Below, piece by piece: positions 24,101 through 39,100 of a stretch of 64,000 nucleotides of DNA (positions are counted from its first letter, which is position 1; every line of letters begins with the position of its first letter). Position numbers and translations under genes: made by a program. Source of the DNA: Tyto alba (lineage: Eukaryota; Chordata; Aves; Strigiformes; Tytonidae); assembly GCF_018691265.1 (NCBI RefSeq), contig NW_024881278.1, forward strand, positions 5,098,001 to 5,162,000, read 5' to 3'. The notes under the pieces are model-generated. The model had not been told where the DNA came from. It did no database searches and saw only the letters and a list, made by a program, of their open reading frames with translations.

Positions 24101-27100
24101 CCCAGTTAATCCATCACTGTGATAGCAGAAAGTACCAGCTGCTTTGAAGAAAGTGGCCCAGCAGCTGTAGGGTTTCCATTTAGTTTTTACCAACAAGAAA
24201 CTGGTGCCATAATAGTGTCAACATCACAAACCCATTTTTCCAGCCTTCAAAGTGGTTTCCCCTCAAAAGTGCAGGACTCAGTATTTCCAGTGTAAATTTT
24301 ATTTACGTGTAATCAAACAAAAGATCCCATGTCTTCATTAACATGCCAAAAGGGCCAAAACATGTTTGTAGTTGCAGCGTGGCCATCCACACATCACTAG
24401 CTAGCTAATCCCCTAGCACCATGTGGCTGAGACCATCTTGCGAAGCTCTGCTGCTGTGCTACAAGCGGGAGTTTTCATCTGTAGCAAAGGTGGGTTTGTG
24501 GCTTCTATCCTGTCTGTCTCCACATCTGTATCTTGAGCCTACGATCCATGAAAAACTTTATCCTAAGCTGTTAGAAATCACAGAAACACTGAGGTGGGAA
24601 GAGACCTCTCAGAATCATCTAGTCCAATGACCTCTGCCATTCATCTGCTCAGGCCAAAGCCTTACCAGATAAAAACTGGTAGATTCCTGTGAATTCCCTC
24701 AAATGATTCTGAACTACGTCAAGCTAAAGGCCTGGCTTTTCCTGGGCACCAGCTGTATCACCTCCCATGTAGGCTGTCAGACCCCTGTCTCAAAGGCAAT
24801 CTAAATTTTTCATTAGATATTGTACCAGAATAAGCTTCAGAGTTTCAAAAATACCTTTTTACTTCAGCAATGTTTTTTTCAACAACATTGATCTTCTGAT
24901 TAAGTACCATCATCACAATGTTGTTACTGGAACTGGAATCAACAGTTACCTAATAAAGAAAGAAATCACATGTAAGATTTTCTAAAGCATTTGTACCTCT
25001 CATAGATTGACTTTCAACAACAACAACAAAAAAACAACAAGCCTCTGCTATAAATTAATTGTTTTCTAAAAGTCAATCTTCATGCCAACATATTTTTCTG
25101 TCAGTGGAAATGGCAACCTTATAATTCTGTCCTGAAAGTATACAGTAAATACTGACAGTCTTACTGTACGGTGTTAATTTTTTTTTTTTTTTGTCATTAC
25201 CAAACCTAGCCCTTCCTGTATACAGAGTTTTGACATGGAAGCAAATCAGGACTATAAATCTTCCTTACGTTGACTGTTGTCCGGGCTGTGAGTCTTCTTG
25301 TGCCTTTGTCTGCAGCTTGGACTTCCAGATAAAATGTTCCAGCCTTTCCTGCTACAGAAACTGTAAAAATGTGCCCCGTATTTTCATCGATGTCAAATTC
25401 GTTCGTTTGATGATTCACTAAGCTGTACAGCAGAAGTCCGTTGTCTCCTGAATCTGGATCTGTGGCCTGGGTTTAAAAAGCTGATTAGTGAAACTGAGGT
25501 TGTGGCTTTTGGCCTACACAGTGCTCTTCAGTCATTAAACTCTGCAGCTTCCACTTGTAAGACTGGAGTATCGTAGGATAGCGCTGTCATGTTTTTCCTC
25601 TTTGCACTAAACAAAATTTGGCACAAACTATCAGAATCAGACCAAGGGCATGAAAGGGGAAATAAATTTACCGTAAAGCCTGGAGGATTCTCCAGCTGCA
25701 AGCATAAAAGGAACAAGCTAGAACTGAGGGCTAACACCAGATTTAGAAGAACACGAGAGCTGCTCCATTTTGTAATTCATTTCCCATTTGGGTCTGATGG
25801 ATAACAAAGTGGTTAACGGTGCCAAAGAGAGAACAGTGGTCTGTGCAGTATGTAATCCATAACAGCAGCATGAATCAGAACGGAACGTATAGCTCTGCCG
25901 ACAGACTGACTGGTAGGGCAGGTATGCACCAGTTCCCTAAACGCCCCATGCTTCACCGGCGTTATGTTAAACCTGGATGATGGGCAGAATCTGCCTCAAG
26001 CTTTCAAGAGCAGATTGAACAGCTTCTTTAACCCAGTTTAACTGTGGGAGAAATCCCAATCTTTAAAAAGATTTCTGTCCTCATGAAGGTCACAGAAAGA
26101 TACTCTACCTGAACTGTAATAACTGGGTACTTGTACGGGACAGAGTTTGGTATCCGAGCAGAGTAGGCATTATTCAAAAATGCCGGCTCTTCATTTACAT
26201 CCTGCACTGAGATCGTCAGCATTGCCACGTTTTGAGCAAACAGGCCTATTAAACAAACACAAGTTAACTGCAACAACAGACACCAGCAAAGCACAACTTT
26301 CGAAGGCCAGGCTGGGCTGCGGCTTTGCAGCGGTACCTCTGCTGCGTGGGAGGAAGAAGGAGAAGAAGGGGAACGGCAGCAGGGACGTGCCCAGGGGAGC
26401 TCTATCTCACTCCTCCCGGGGCTTCGGCGAGAGCAGGCAGCTCAAGGCAAAAGGCAATGGCACTGCTCCTCTCTCAGCCCTCTCCAGCTGGCTGTGCTGT
26501 ACAGGTGGGTTCCTCCAGCTCCTGCCGAGGGGGCCAATACCCAGCTATTACATTCTTTTCTGAGGCCGCAGTAGGGCCCTGTGAGGGTTTACACCCTTGG
26601 AGGAAGGCTGTTGGCTTTTCTCTGCACAACCTTGACCTTCAGCTCTTCATCTTTGACATTAGACTTTTCCAGTTAAAGAGAATCATGATTCCTGTGTTGG
26701 GTTGACGTGACAGAAGACGTGTTCATTGCCCCCGATTTAAGTTGGAACATCCTTCAAAGCAAAAAGTTACCTGAACGCTGGACTTTTGGGGCAGATGACA
26801 GATTTTCATTTGCTTCAATTAAAATCACATACTGAGAAACTTCCTCATAGTTCAAATTAATTGCTGTTCTCAGCTGACCACTTTTTGGATCCAATCTAAA
26901 ATGACCTGAAAGGAAAAGCATGCACATTCGCTGTTATAGCTACCATGTCACTTGCATCCCTCCTACCTCTTGTGTTTTAGTTGTTCTTAGGATGTTTCTG
27001 TGGGTCCTCTGCTCTTAAGAATGTGAAATGCAACACGTTCACCAGCTGAGCAGCAAAGGCATCACAGCTGGGGTCCTATCCCAGATCAAACAGGCCTTAA

Positions 27101-30100
27101 ACACGTAAAGGAGCAACATACTCGGAAAACAGAACTGAAGCTTCCTTTTTCACCAATTTCCAAGTTTTTCTCTCAGTTTCTAATTATTTCCTTTTTCGTG
27201 TGCTGAACAGAGTCACAGCACAGCTGCAAAAGATGAAGGAGGCCTGGTGCCTTGACATAGGTGCAAGTGCAAGGAAATGATAGACTAACAGTAACCGGCA
27301 GAGAGGAAGCTGCTTGCTAAGAACAACTTATATTTTGGCTCCTTCAGCCTCCAAATTATTCTAACTTAAGACTACAGAAACCCGTTTTCTAGCAAGTTAC
27401 CTCCCCTTCTTTAGCCAAAGATTAACAAAGCCTGTGATGAAGAGCTCCGAAAGAAATTCTTTGCATGCGTTCTTTTTTTAAAATAATGTCACAAATTTTT
27501 ATCCTTGCTCTTCATCTCCTCATTTACATACCAGCAACATCTGCCACACAAAAGCCAGATTATTCTGTTACCTTAGCTATTTTAACTCATAAGGGAAATA
27601 GTACTCACCTTTTTCATTGCCAGATACAACTGTATAATCAATCGGTTTTCCTAAAGTTTCAACCACAGTAAAAGCGTAAATTAAGTAATCCACTCCTGTG
27701 TTTTCCAAAACGGAAATGCTAATATAGAAAATAAATGATAAATCACAGTGTTAAATTTCCCAGCAGTTGTTGCACTGGCTCTGAATTTTAACGCTTTAAG
27801 AGCAAGTTGTCTTTGGAGAATCCTGCCCCCTCCCCTCTAGTTGTTTGCCAGAGCTCGCTGACATTCAGAGCACAGTGCAAGCCTTACTTTTCTAGCCAGA
27901 CATTTGTTTATCCATGAGTGAAGAATAAAGAAGAATGTTTTATTAGTGTGCAAGAGAAAAGAGACAAAAAGTCTGGCTTGATAAGAAATAAAAGGCAATG
28001 CATGATAAAGAAATAAATAAGCAAGCTGCACAATAAAGAAATAAAAGGTAATGCCTCGCATCACGTTCACAGACCCACAGGCACAGCAGAATTTCCTGGA
28101 CATTCTGTTTAAAAAAACCTGATGTCCTTTCTTCTGCATAGAAGAATATGCAATTTTCAACTTCACTGTGTTTTCCACTACCTAGAGAATATGTACCAGT
28201 TAAATAACTTAATATGAAAGCCTCACCTGATTTCGCTCTCGTTAAACTGAGGAACAAGTGGACGGTTGTCAAACACATTAAGAGTTATCATAGCAGTGTC
28301 ATTTAAAGATGGAGAGCCTTTGTCCTTAGCCATCACTGTTAAATGGATCTCTCCAGATCTAGACAGGTTTCCAGTTGTAATTATTTTCCCCTCACTTGTA
28401 TCTTCTATCAGGAAGAATGGACTGAAGTTTTGATCAGGGAGGATGGAGTACTCAATAAGGCCATTTTGCCCCTGCCGTGAAAGGAACACAACTTCATGTA
28501 ACTACTGCTTGCAGGACCACATTATTTCAGTGCTCTGAGTCCCATAGTACAGACTCACTGGAATCTCAATATTTCCATGTTTAAATGGACAGAATGCCAG
28601 AGGTATTTTAAATAAATAGAGAGAACCAGGCTCGGACCTACTTTGTGCTTAAGCTGTAACACAAGAGCAGCAGCAAAGGAAAAGGCCAATGGGCAGAGCT
28701 CCCCCCCTCTACCCCCCAAATGAATTTTGATGTTCCAAGATCCAAAAGGATTCCCATAGCAAAACTAAAGAAAACTACATGCACTGGGAGTACATTTTAA
28801 AGGGTGGGATAAACACTAAACCAAGATATTTGACAATGTCTAAATGTCTCTAGTGAATTTATTTCGAGAATGGTGAATTTATTATTCTGAGAATGAAAAT
28901 TTGTGGTTAGCTATGGTAGGATGGGTGCCAATACAAACACAAAGCAGAAGACAGTTTACAAGCAGTTGGCCAGTTATGCAATAAAAATGTGAAAAAAAGA
29001 TCTCTAACAAAAGTTAAGTATATAGGTAGAGGAGGACCAAGTAGTGAGAGTCATCTAAAGGTGTGACGTTAATGAGAATAAGCCAAGGTCCCTTAGACCC
29101 TTTTTGCACCTTGAGGAGAAGCCCAGCCTCCACACTGCTATGAGGGCAAGCCCTATTCCTGCCTGCCACAGGGCAGCTGGACACATTTTTTTCTATGCAC
29201 ATCACTTTCCCAAGACAAGCCATTCTGACAAACCTTCAGGGTTTGCTCTATTGCACTTTGCTCTGTATTTCTCAAAAGCATTGTATTCTGTCCTCCCATG
29301 GCTCTGCAGCAGCAGGATCAAACCCCACCATGAACATCTGTTGTCACTAAGTAATCTGTGGATCTAGAATTATTTCAGGAACAGCGAGGAATAGAGACAG
29401 TGTCTAATAATTTTCAGAGCTGGACTCTGCCCCAGAACCCTGAAAGGATGGCACAGGGAGGATGAGTGCCACGCTGCATGGCAGAGGACCAAACATGCTA
29501 TCTGCAGGGTGAGTTTCATTATGGTCTCAATGCAGATCTCACAGAGTCCAGCAACTTGCATCAGCAATTTCACTTTCTATATAAAATCATTGAGAAGGAT
29601 GATTTAAAAAGGGGGCATTAGATTACTTGCCACTAGATTCCACAGATGCAGCTATTTTAACTAAAATTATGCGTGAAGAAATGAGAAGGCACCTGCTCCA
29701 CCTATTCTGTCGTCACTTTTAGGTGTTTCATCTTTTAAATTATATAATTAGTAGTGGTGGTAATCTGGATGACAACTGGATATTTCTGCCAGTGCCTGAG
29801 TACTACTTGATGGATGCAGTACAGATACATCAAAAAAAATTACTTTAAAAACTGGGGACAGAGAGACTTAGCGGTGGTACCACACTTCAGAGGTGTTTAG
29901 TAAGCAGACATTTCCATGTGCAAGCCAGCTATATGATGTTTAGCTTTTACAGAGTATTCTACTTCACAGGTTCAAATAACTTCACAGACACTAAATCGCT
30001 TCAGTCTTTGTATACTTCTGAAAGACTGGTACAACTCCATATAATAAGGGGGAAAAATGAAGGCAAATATAGCTGAAGAAAGACCAAAGACAGGGAGTAC

Positions 30101-33100
30101 ATCAGTGTCAAGGCAGAAACATCAAAAGTCCTAATTTCCAATCCGCAGTGCTGTTAGTCAATCAGAATTCATTTTCTGCTACATTTAGTGTTTCATGCCT
30201 AGAGAATGGAGGAAAATATACTCGGGCTGCGGCTTAAAGCAGTGTCAAAATCAAACAGGAGTAGTTACCTGATCTTTGTCGGTAGCACTCACAGTTATGA
30301 CATGAGCACCTACAGGATTAATCATGTTCATAGAAGTGGAATAAGAATTCTGAGCAAATACTGGAGCGTTATCATTCATATCAGTCACTAGAATAGTGAC
30401 ATGAGTAGTTGCCTAGAAAACAAAATGGTTTCATGCATTTTAGAATATTTAGAATGTCTTCCTTGGTGATTTTTTTTGTTATTTGCATATGCAACAAAGT
30501 ATAAATTAGACTTTGAAAATGCTGTAGTAAAATATTGTGTTAGATTTTATTTTGTGAAGTCAACGTCAGAGATCACTACAGGGTTTTAATACAAGAGAGG
30601 CAGGAATTCAAATGTTTCAGTAGGATTATACTTCTTGAAAGGAGTAAGAAAAGGATACGTTTAGGAGGCCAACATGTCCTACTACTAGATGCAGTTAAGT
30701 GAACCACACATGTTTTAGTTCTCTTAAATAAGTGTATAGTATCTTTTCAAATAAAAGAAATACATCAGAACTAGAACAATTTGCTGAAAATTACTTTTTC
30801 TCCCATGAAAAATTATCATGGCACTTACAGTACTAACAGCAGTAGGTAAGAATTTCAGTTCCCCAGCACAGGTTAGTCTGCAAACAATTCAGGGTCAAAT
30901 TCTACAATGCATGATTTTGAAGTATTTCAACAAAGTATGGAGTAAAATACTACTCAGCATGGACAAAGGCTGCAAAAGTCTGACCCTAAACATGATTAGG
31001 TGACTAATTTATTCTGCACAATAAATGTCTTTGATAGATCTCCCTCCTACTAGTTAAAAATTCATTCTGAATGGAAGAGTCACTGTTCATTATAATAAAA
31101 GTCTTTTACCTGATGGAAAGGGGCAGATTTATTGTTGGCTGCATTCACTGTAAGGTTGTATTTATTCATGGTTTCATAGTCTGGAGAGTTGTTTATCTTA
31201 ATGTTGCCATGTATTTCATCTATTTCAAATATATTTCCCCCACCACCTGAGACATTTAAAGAAGCATTATCAGTGAATACGTCTTAGAAATACATAACTA
31301 ACAACACTCTTAAATTATATCTTTACTTGTGTCCTGAGCTGATTAAAACAAATTTTAAAATACCGTATAGATGGTGTAGAAGAAAAACAGTATTTTGAGT
31401 GGATGAGCATTTGAAACGTGAGCCAACATAATGGATTAACAAGGTTTGCAGATACATCCATCTCGCTGAAAAAGTAATTGTGCTTGGGACACACAAATGA
31501 TGATAGACAGCACATTGGAGCTCTGGGGGGAGTCTCTGGAAGCAAGTTCCTCCAAGCCTGTGCCACTCAGGAGATTAGAGGCGTTCCCAGGCTCCTTTAC
31601 AGTCCTCTGACCTTCCGTATGCTGTGTCGGGTGTTTGCTGGGTGCAACAGTCATGAAGCACTGCAACAAGACAGTGCTTCTGCAGAGATCTCTGGGAGGA
31701 GATTTCACTGAATTTATTCTGTCTCTAATGAAGGTGGACTGAGTGCCACACAGATCTAAAAGAGAAATCAGTTCGACTGGCAAAAGACCTGGCAGTGTGA
31801 CTTTTACTGGTTTTGGCCACCCTTGTCCAAAGCTGCCTCAAAGGCTGTATGCATATTGGAGATAAAAGACTCTAAAAACATAGAAACTGTATACACATCA
31901 CTCTTGATGGTCCATAGAACAAAACCACCTATTTCAACTCCTGCAGCCTTTGGTCCAGAGGGGTCTAAATCTCCATCTCTGTCAGACTTAGAGGCAGTGG
32001 CAAAAGGGATGCTCTTCTCAACTGTAATGCCACCAGCTACCACAGCTAAATGTGACAGGAAACACGAATCTGAGCTCTCAGTCACTGCAGTTCACAAGCT
32101 GGCACATTAATGTAAAATGAAATTGAAGGCACTTCATATTAATAGCTTGGACAGAGATCTAAGGTAGGAGAGGAGACAACCTGCTCTCTGTTGTGGCGCT
32201 TCTGCTGCAGACATAAAGGTGTCCAGCACAAGGGTGAAGGCAGCTCTCCACCAGCCCTTGATAGTGAATCAGGTCCCTGACACACTTGTGATACCATTTA
32301 TATCTGCTTCTAGTAGCTGTGAAATGCTCACAGCCCACAGACTGAGACTTAATTTAGCAGCTTTTAATACCAGGTGCAAGCACAACAGGCTTTACAAGAC
32401 AGGGATGACACGCCCTAGACCCTTATTCCTCATTCAAGAAACCTATGGGTGTGGGGTTTTTTTTCATCAAAATTACTCCTGTTGATTGCAGCTACAGCAG
32501 ATGAGTAACTAAATATTTTTTTTAATTGTTTTTTAACAATTAAGAGTGTGATTAAAAGCACAACAACTGTAGTTTCTGCAAAAGAACTTCCTACTCAATC
32601 AGTTTGAAAGCTTTATGAACATAAATTAGTAAAATACCAAAATCAGGTGAAAGTGAACCTTCTTGGCTTATGCGGAAAGGGGTTAGGAGATAACACACAT
32701 AATGCTATTAATGCTCAGAACAATACAGGCAACAAAGTGACTGTTGTTCCAAGGCAGTGAGAGAATTCCTCGTTACCTGTAAGGCTATATAGAACAAAGG
32801 CATTGTCCCCTGTGTCTCTGTCTGTTGCTTTGATTTTTCCAACTATGAATCCCACAGGCACATTCTCATTTACACTGAAAGCAGTCACTGGATCAAAGAC
32901 AGGCGGCCAGTCGTTAACATCAATGATCTTTATAACAACTGTGCAGTAACCTCTTTTCTTTGCAGGGATTCCGTCATCTTCAGCATATATCACAACCTGT
33001 AAGTTACACATTTATTGGCAATGAGAAATCATACAAATAGGTACTTGCATAAGAATTAAAAATATCTTGGTGAGTTTTAAACTTTGGAGTATTCTTAGAA

Positions 33101-36100
33101 ATATAAAGTCAAATTCTGAATTCACCTAAAATGATTATTGAAAACATAAGGAGTATTTGGTCAATTAAAAAAGTCTTTCTATATAGAACCAACAAATTTA
33201 TCAATATTTTTGCTTGATGCAAAATAAGATCGTAAAAAATATCCAGCAGTGGCAGCGACAATAAAGAAGATTAACCGAGAATCATATCTGCAAGATTTCA
33301 GTCCAGTACAGATTCAAGCAAACAGACAGCACTGAATAGGTGAACTGTCATTGTGAAGTTATTCATGTGCTGAAGTGTTTGAGAGTTTGTAGGACAGGTG
33401 AACAGTGAGACTTGCTTGAATTTCATGATAGTCTAAAGGCAATGTCTTGCTTTAATAATGCATCACATCTTGAGATGCTCATATTCTAAAACAGTGCATA
33501 AAGTGTTCAAGTCATATCAAGCTAATCAAAACCAAAAGTGTCACCTGTTATCCAAGGGAAAGCTAAGGAGTTCTGAATAATGATGACTTAAGAAATCTAA
33601 AGCAAACCTGATACTCCGTAGGTTCTTCTTCATAATCAAAGGAGGCAGTGGAATAAAGAATTCCAGTTGCTTCATCTATCCTGAATTTGAGTCCAGTTCC
33701 ACTAAGAATGCCATATGTTAGGAAACCATTTCTACCTGTATCCCTATCCTGAGCTTTCAGCTGGACAATCTCAGTAGCGGGTAAATTCTGTGGATGAAGA
33801 ACAGATTGAGGTTGCCAGAGACTGTTTAGCTGCAATTTCTTGAATTATGTGAAAGGGAGGAAGTAACAGATACTGTACACACAACAGTATAGACACTTTA
33901 AAATCAAAATTATACAACTCGTTCAGCACAGGAAGAGAATCTCTTCTTTTCTCTAATTTACAGCAAAGAACTGCCTCTCCCCCACCATGTCTCTACCTAC
34001 AGCAGCAACCTTCAGGAATAAAAATCACCATGATTTCAAACAGGCGAAATGTTAACCTCAAGCATCTGACTTGCTGTTGAGGAATTATTCATGTTTAACT
34101 GCCTCTACTCTGATGAAACTCAGCTTCAAAATCATGTTTCTTTCTGAACACTATTTGGCTAACAATTACACTTCCCAAAATAAATAATCTATTTCTTCTT
34201 TTTTTAAAAACGTTATTTGCATCAAGATTGACAGAAATACTAGTGTTGCACTTGCATGGCTGTTTGAGGCCTGATCTGAAGTTATTTGATCCAACAGGGC
34301 ATCCAGCAATTCCTACTGTGTATTTCATATGGAAATAAATTTTTAAGTGTGGGAAAAGTGACTAACTCTTTTCCATTAAAATAACTGGGATCATTAAAAA
34401 TAGGTGTAATAATGAAACCTATATTTAGCTTAATGTTAGAAATGTGCTAGATTTTAAATTAGTTGTGGCTGTTAAAGAGAATGTGTGTGAATCAGCTGGG
34501 ATTCTCAAAGGCAAGGTACATGCTAGATGAAATATAAACACGATCAATGTGCTGCTTTTTAAAAAATTGTAGCTAGCAGATTAAAGTGTGAAAAGTGTTG
34601 TTTGAAAATTTAAGAGTGAAATGTTGAGCTAGATGCTTTTGCATAATTAAATGCTGTGGCTTCTTTTGTAGGCTATGATAACGTAACAGCCGCAGACTGA
34701 AATCTGGCTTGCTTTCAGCCGCAGATTACTTTGTGTCAGGAAGAATCACAACAGATTGTAAGTGAGCAAGAGGAGAAATGTTGCTAAATTAGAGACTTCT
34801 GCCTGCTACTTCTCTGTATGAAGCTCCCTTACAAAAGGCTGTGAGAGTCTATGAGGTACCCGGCACATCCACTAGATTTTGAATGCACATGAATGTACTC
34901 TGGGTACAAATGTGTGAAATGGAGTGGCTGTTTTTCCTGCACGGAGCAAAAGAAACACTTTTCCTTCAATATGTCCACACTTCTAGACCATTCTCTTTGT
35001 GTATTGGGATTTTCATCTTGAAATGAACCTTAAAACATCACACAGCAGAACAGAATAGCAAGCCTGTCCAGTTCCAGAACATTTAACTTGTACGGTCACA
35101 AAAAGGTTTTTTTTTATTATTATTTTGAGGATTCATTTTTGTGTTTCAGTTTGAATGACATTTTCTTACCTCTTCCAATCTTTCTTCTAGTAGAGAGGAT
35201 GGGAAAACTGGAGGGAAATCATTTTCATCAATAACTTCCACATTCACAGCAACTTCATTAAATATGCTAGCCTGGGATGAATCTGTTGCTCGCACATTGA
35301 AACTTACTGGAAAATCTTCCAGTTCCAAATTCTTTCTTGTTCTTACAATACCAGTGGATGAATCAATAATGAAATACCCTGTTTAGAAAAAAAAATATTA
35401 AATAATAATGATAATAATAAAAATTAAAAAAACCCAAACAAACCAGAAATTCTGTTTATTATTTTTATTAGTTAAAACTGAAGATAAGAACTCTTCAATG
35501 CAAACTATACATTATGTACATTAATATCATATGTTACATTATTCTTCAAAGAAGAAAATAAAACTCAACATGGATTTACAGGGATGTCAGCTATATACAA
35601 GGCTGTAAGTAACAAAAACAAAGAATTCAGAAGGTCAGAAGGGAACCAAAGGGGAAAAGTTCACCACTCTCCAGTCAGGAGGTCTTCACCTCCTCTGAAA
35701 GTCAGAGATTATTTGTCCCTGTTTCAGTTGGAATTTATTTTATTTCTTATGAAGTCCTGTTCTTACTGAAGATGAGGAATTCTGCAAATAACTTCAAGGA
35801 GACCACAACTTCATACAAAACACTTTGCAAAAAAGAAATGCAAAGTTGTTATGTTTGATGATACAAAAAAATCAGCTCTGTGTTTAGTAAAAAAAAGACA
35901 TGCGACAAAGCACTGATCCTCTTGATGCTGCATAAACTTACTCTACATGTTCATGTTTGTAAAGAAAATGTTGCTGAGTTACTTTTTCTACCAGGAGCCT
36001 TTATGCCTTTAGGTATTCCTTCTCCAGTCCCTGTAACTTTATGCCTGATCAGGTACCACCTGATCTTCCTGTAGGCAGACATAAAAAAGCACACAGCTGG

Positions 36101-39100
36101 GGCAGTCAGCTCTGTATCATGTGGCTCCAGCTAATCTGACAGAAATTCAATCATGCGCCCACACCTGATCCATATCAAATTTGTACAACTGGTTGATCCA
36201 TATCCAGTATCAATGGCAGTAGAAATGAGACAAAAGCAAAAGGAGGGAGAGAAGAAACAATCCAAAAGCTATGTGCTCTGCAGCACTAATTGTTTAACAC
36301 GCCCTCTTGCTTGTTATTTCAGATAAAGAGCTTACCCTTTTCATCTCCAGATACAATACTGTATATCACAGGGGCCTTATACAACACACTGATCTGTACA
36401 ACAAATGTATTTGGCAGCGTCTTCTCACTCAGAGGGGCAGGCTGATAAACTGCTTCAGAGAACACCGGGAAGGAAATGTTGATGGGAGCTATCGTTACTG
36501 ACACCTGCAGAGGAAAGGACATGACCACAGGGGTTATGTTTTCAGGTTTAGCAGACTTTTCTATTAAGGTATGCAACAGCAGAAGTCCAGACCTTTGTTA
36601 GTAAGAAAAAGCCTATGATTGATGCGTGCTGAGTTTGACACGAGTGCCTCGAATACAGTGAAGGTTAGTGAAAAATGCCAGCAACCTCATCAGTTTAGAT
36701 TCACCTGTACACCTTCCTAAATACAGACAGGGATTCCAGTTCATCACATATAGCACATTTCAAATGACTTGTCTGGCTGAACAGCTCTCAGAGAGAGGTA
36801 CTGATCTATATTTGCAACAAATTCTCCTACTGGAGAACGTATGACCACAGCAAGAACTTGCAAGTAGAGTATTTAAAAATTATTATGACTGACTTTATAT
36901 ATGAAAAAGGATGACAGGTGGTAAATAAATAATGCCTACTGCTTCACAAAAATAAAGATAATTTATCTCTAAGTGATGCCAGACAGCTGCTGTCCCATGC
37001 TCTGAAGAATGATGGCTCATAAGTCTACATCTTACAGTTCTGTTAAATAGTTTTCTACACGTCTTTATCTGTATACATTTCTAGTCTTTTGTTTTGAATT
37101 CTGCTAAGCTGTGATATTTAGTGGCAGAAGATCACCAGTCAGTTATAAGCACTGTGTAAGAAAAAAAAAAAAAAAGAATATTTCTTTTATCATATTTACA
37201 TTTCTCCGGCTTCAATTTAGAATTTATTTTTTCTTGTATTATAGGAAAATAAACAGGAACACCTCATTTGCTGTCTCCTGTTTATTCTATCACATATTTC
37301 CATTATATCCCCTCTGACTGTCCCACTCTTTGACCTTGCACAGAAGTCTTCACTCCTCTAATCTTCCTCCCTCACAGTCCAGAGCTTCTGTATGTCTTTT
37401 CTGAAATTGAATGATCAAGACAATGACGGGTGTTGTGCCAGCAATCGCTATAACAGCATAATTTTGTAACTGTTATCACCTTGTATCCTGTTCCTGAAAC
37501 AGAAGTGGGACTCTGACACTCTGATTCTCATTTTGCATAGTTTTGCCTCACTGATACCCATTTCCTGGTGTAGTTACACTCAGTTTAGAATAAAACAAAC
37601 TGTGAAATAAACTGCACAAGTTAGGTAAAAATTTTAGTACCTTTACAGAAGTTGAAAGAGGCGGCAGACCTGAATCTGTAGCAGTGACCATCAAGGAGTA
37701 ATATACAGGAACAGTCTGTTTGGATAAGTCTCTTGTTAATGTGAGTACTCCTGTGGTACTGGAAAGACTGAAGAGGCCTTCTGAGTTTCCACCTGAAGAC
37801 AGAAGAACAAGTGTTGGAGCTGTTCAACAGAGCCAGCAGAGACAACTGACTGAATCATGTGCCCAGGATTTGAGACAGGCATTGAAATCCTAATATGCAT
37901 GTGTGATTTGGAGCAAGACACCTGGCCTGTCTTGATTCTACGTCTGCATCACAGAATCATTTGGGATGGAAGGGCCCTTGTGAGAACTCTAGTCCAAACT
38001 CTTGGCTCCAAGCGGGGTCATGAATGAATTCAAAGCAGGTTGCTCAAGGCTTTGATCCATCAGATGCTGAAAATTTCCAAGGACAGCCTCTCTGAGCAAC
38101 CTGGTCCAGTACTTAGCTATCCTCACAGAGGAATTTTTTCCCCCCTTATATCCAGTCAGAACTTGCCATTTCAATTTATGACCATTATCTCTCATTCTCA
38201 TATTGCGTAGCTTGGTTTAGCAGTATGCAAGTACCCCAGTAATAAAGGCCCATAAGATTTTTTTTCTAGCATACCTGAAATATTGTAGAAAATGCCTTCA
38301 TCATTACCCTTGCTTTCATCTCTTGCATTGATATCTACTACCAGTGTGCCAGCTGTAGAATTGTCTAGAAGGATCTGGTAATATAAGGGCTTGTCAAATA
38401 TGGGTCCTTCTTCATTAGCATCTTCCACAGTAACTAAGAAAAGAAGGTCCATGTCTGAGTGAAAACATGAGTTTCACCTAAACAGTTACAAGCTATTTCT
38501 TCAGCTAATACAAACCAGCACAGCTCCTCTCAATTCACTTGGACCTCTTTCAATTTAAACCAGATGGCAACCTTGTTTTCTGTACTTCAAAATGCTTGCC
38601 TTCATGGATTAAATTATTTACTCTCAAGCAATAGTTTCCCACAATGGCTGCACTTCTGGCTAGCATGCTGTCACTGCTATTTGTCATGAATAATATCATC
38701 TTACTGTTTGATTGGGCTCCCTTCTGTGTCCATATTCATCTGGTATCTCTAGCCTTTGGCTTAGATTGCAAGCCTTGTGAGACAGGATTACTTAGTTTTA
38801 TATTTGTACATGACCTGACACAATAGGGTCATGGTCCACAATTAGTGAAGCTGTCCATACAGTAACATAAATAACACAGAACAAGAAGTGATAAATCAAC
38901 CAACACTTCCAGTCCTACTGATCAAAAGTAGGGCTTGCCAAAAACTAGGATACCAACTTCACAGAAACTTTTTATGTTGTGTTGGGAAAAATAGATTTTG
39001 TTGTTGTTGTTAAGGAAAAAAATAACAGCAATCAAGTACTGTTATTTTAAAAACACTAAAAATAATTGTCAACATTGTTTTACCACCCTCGAAGCAGGCT

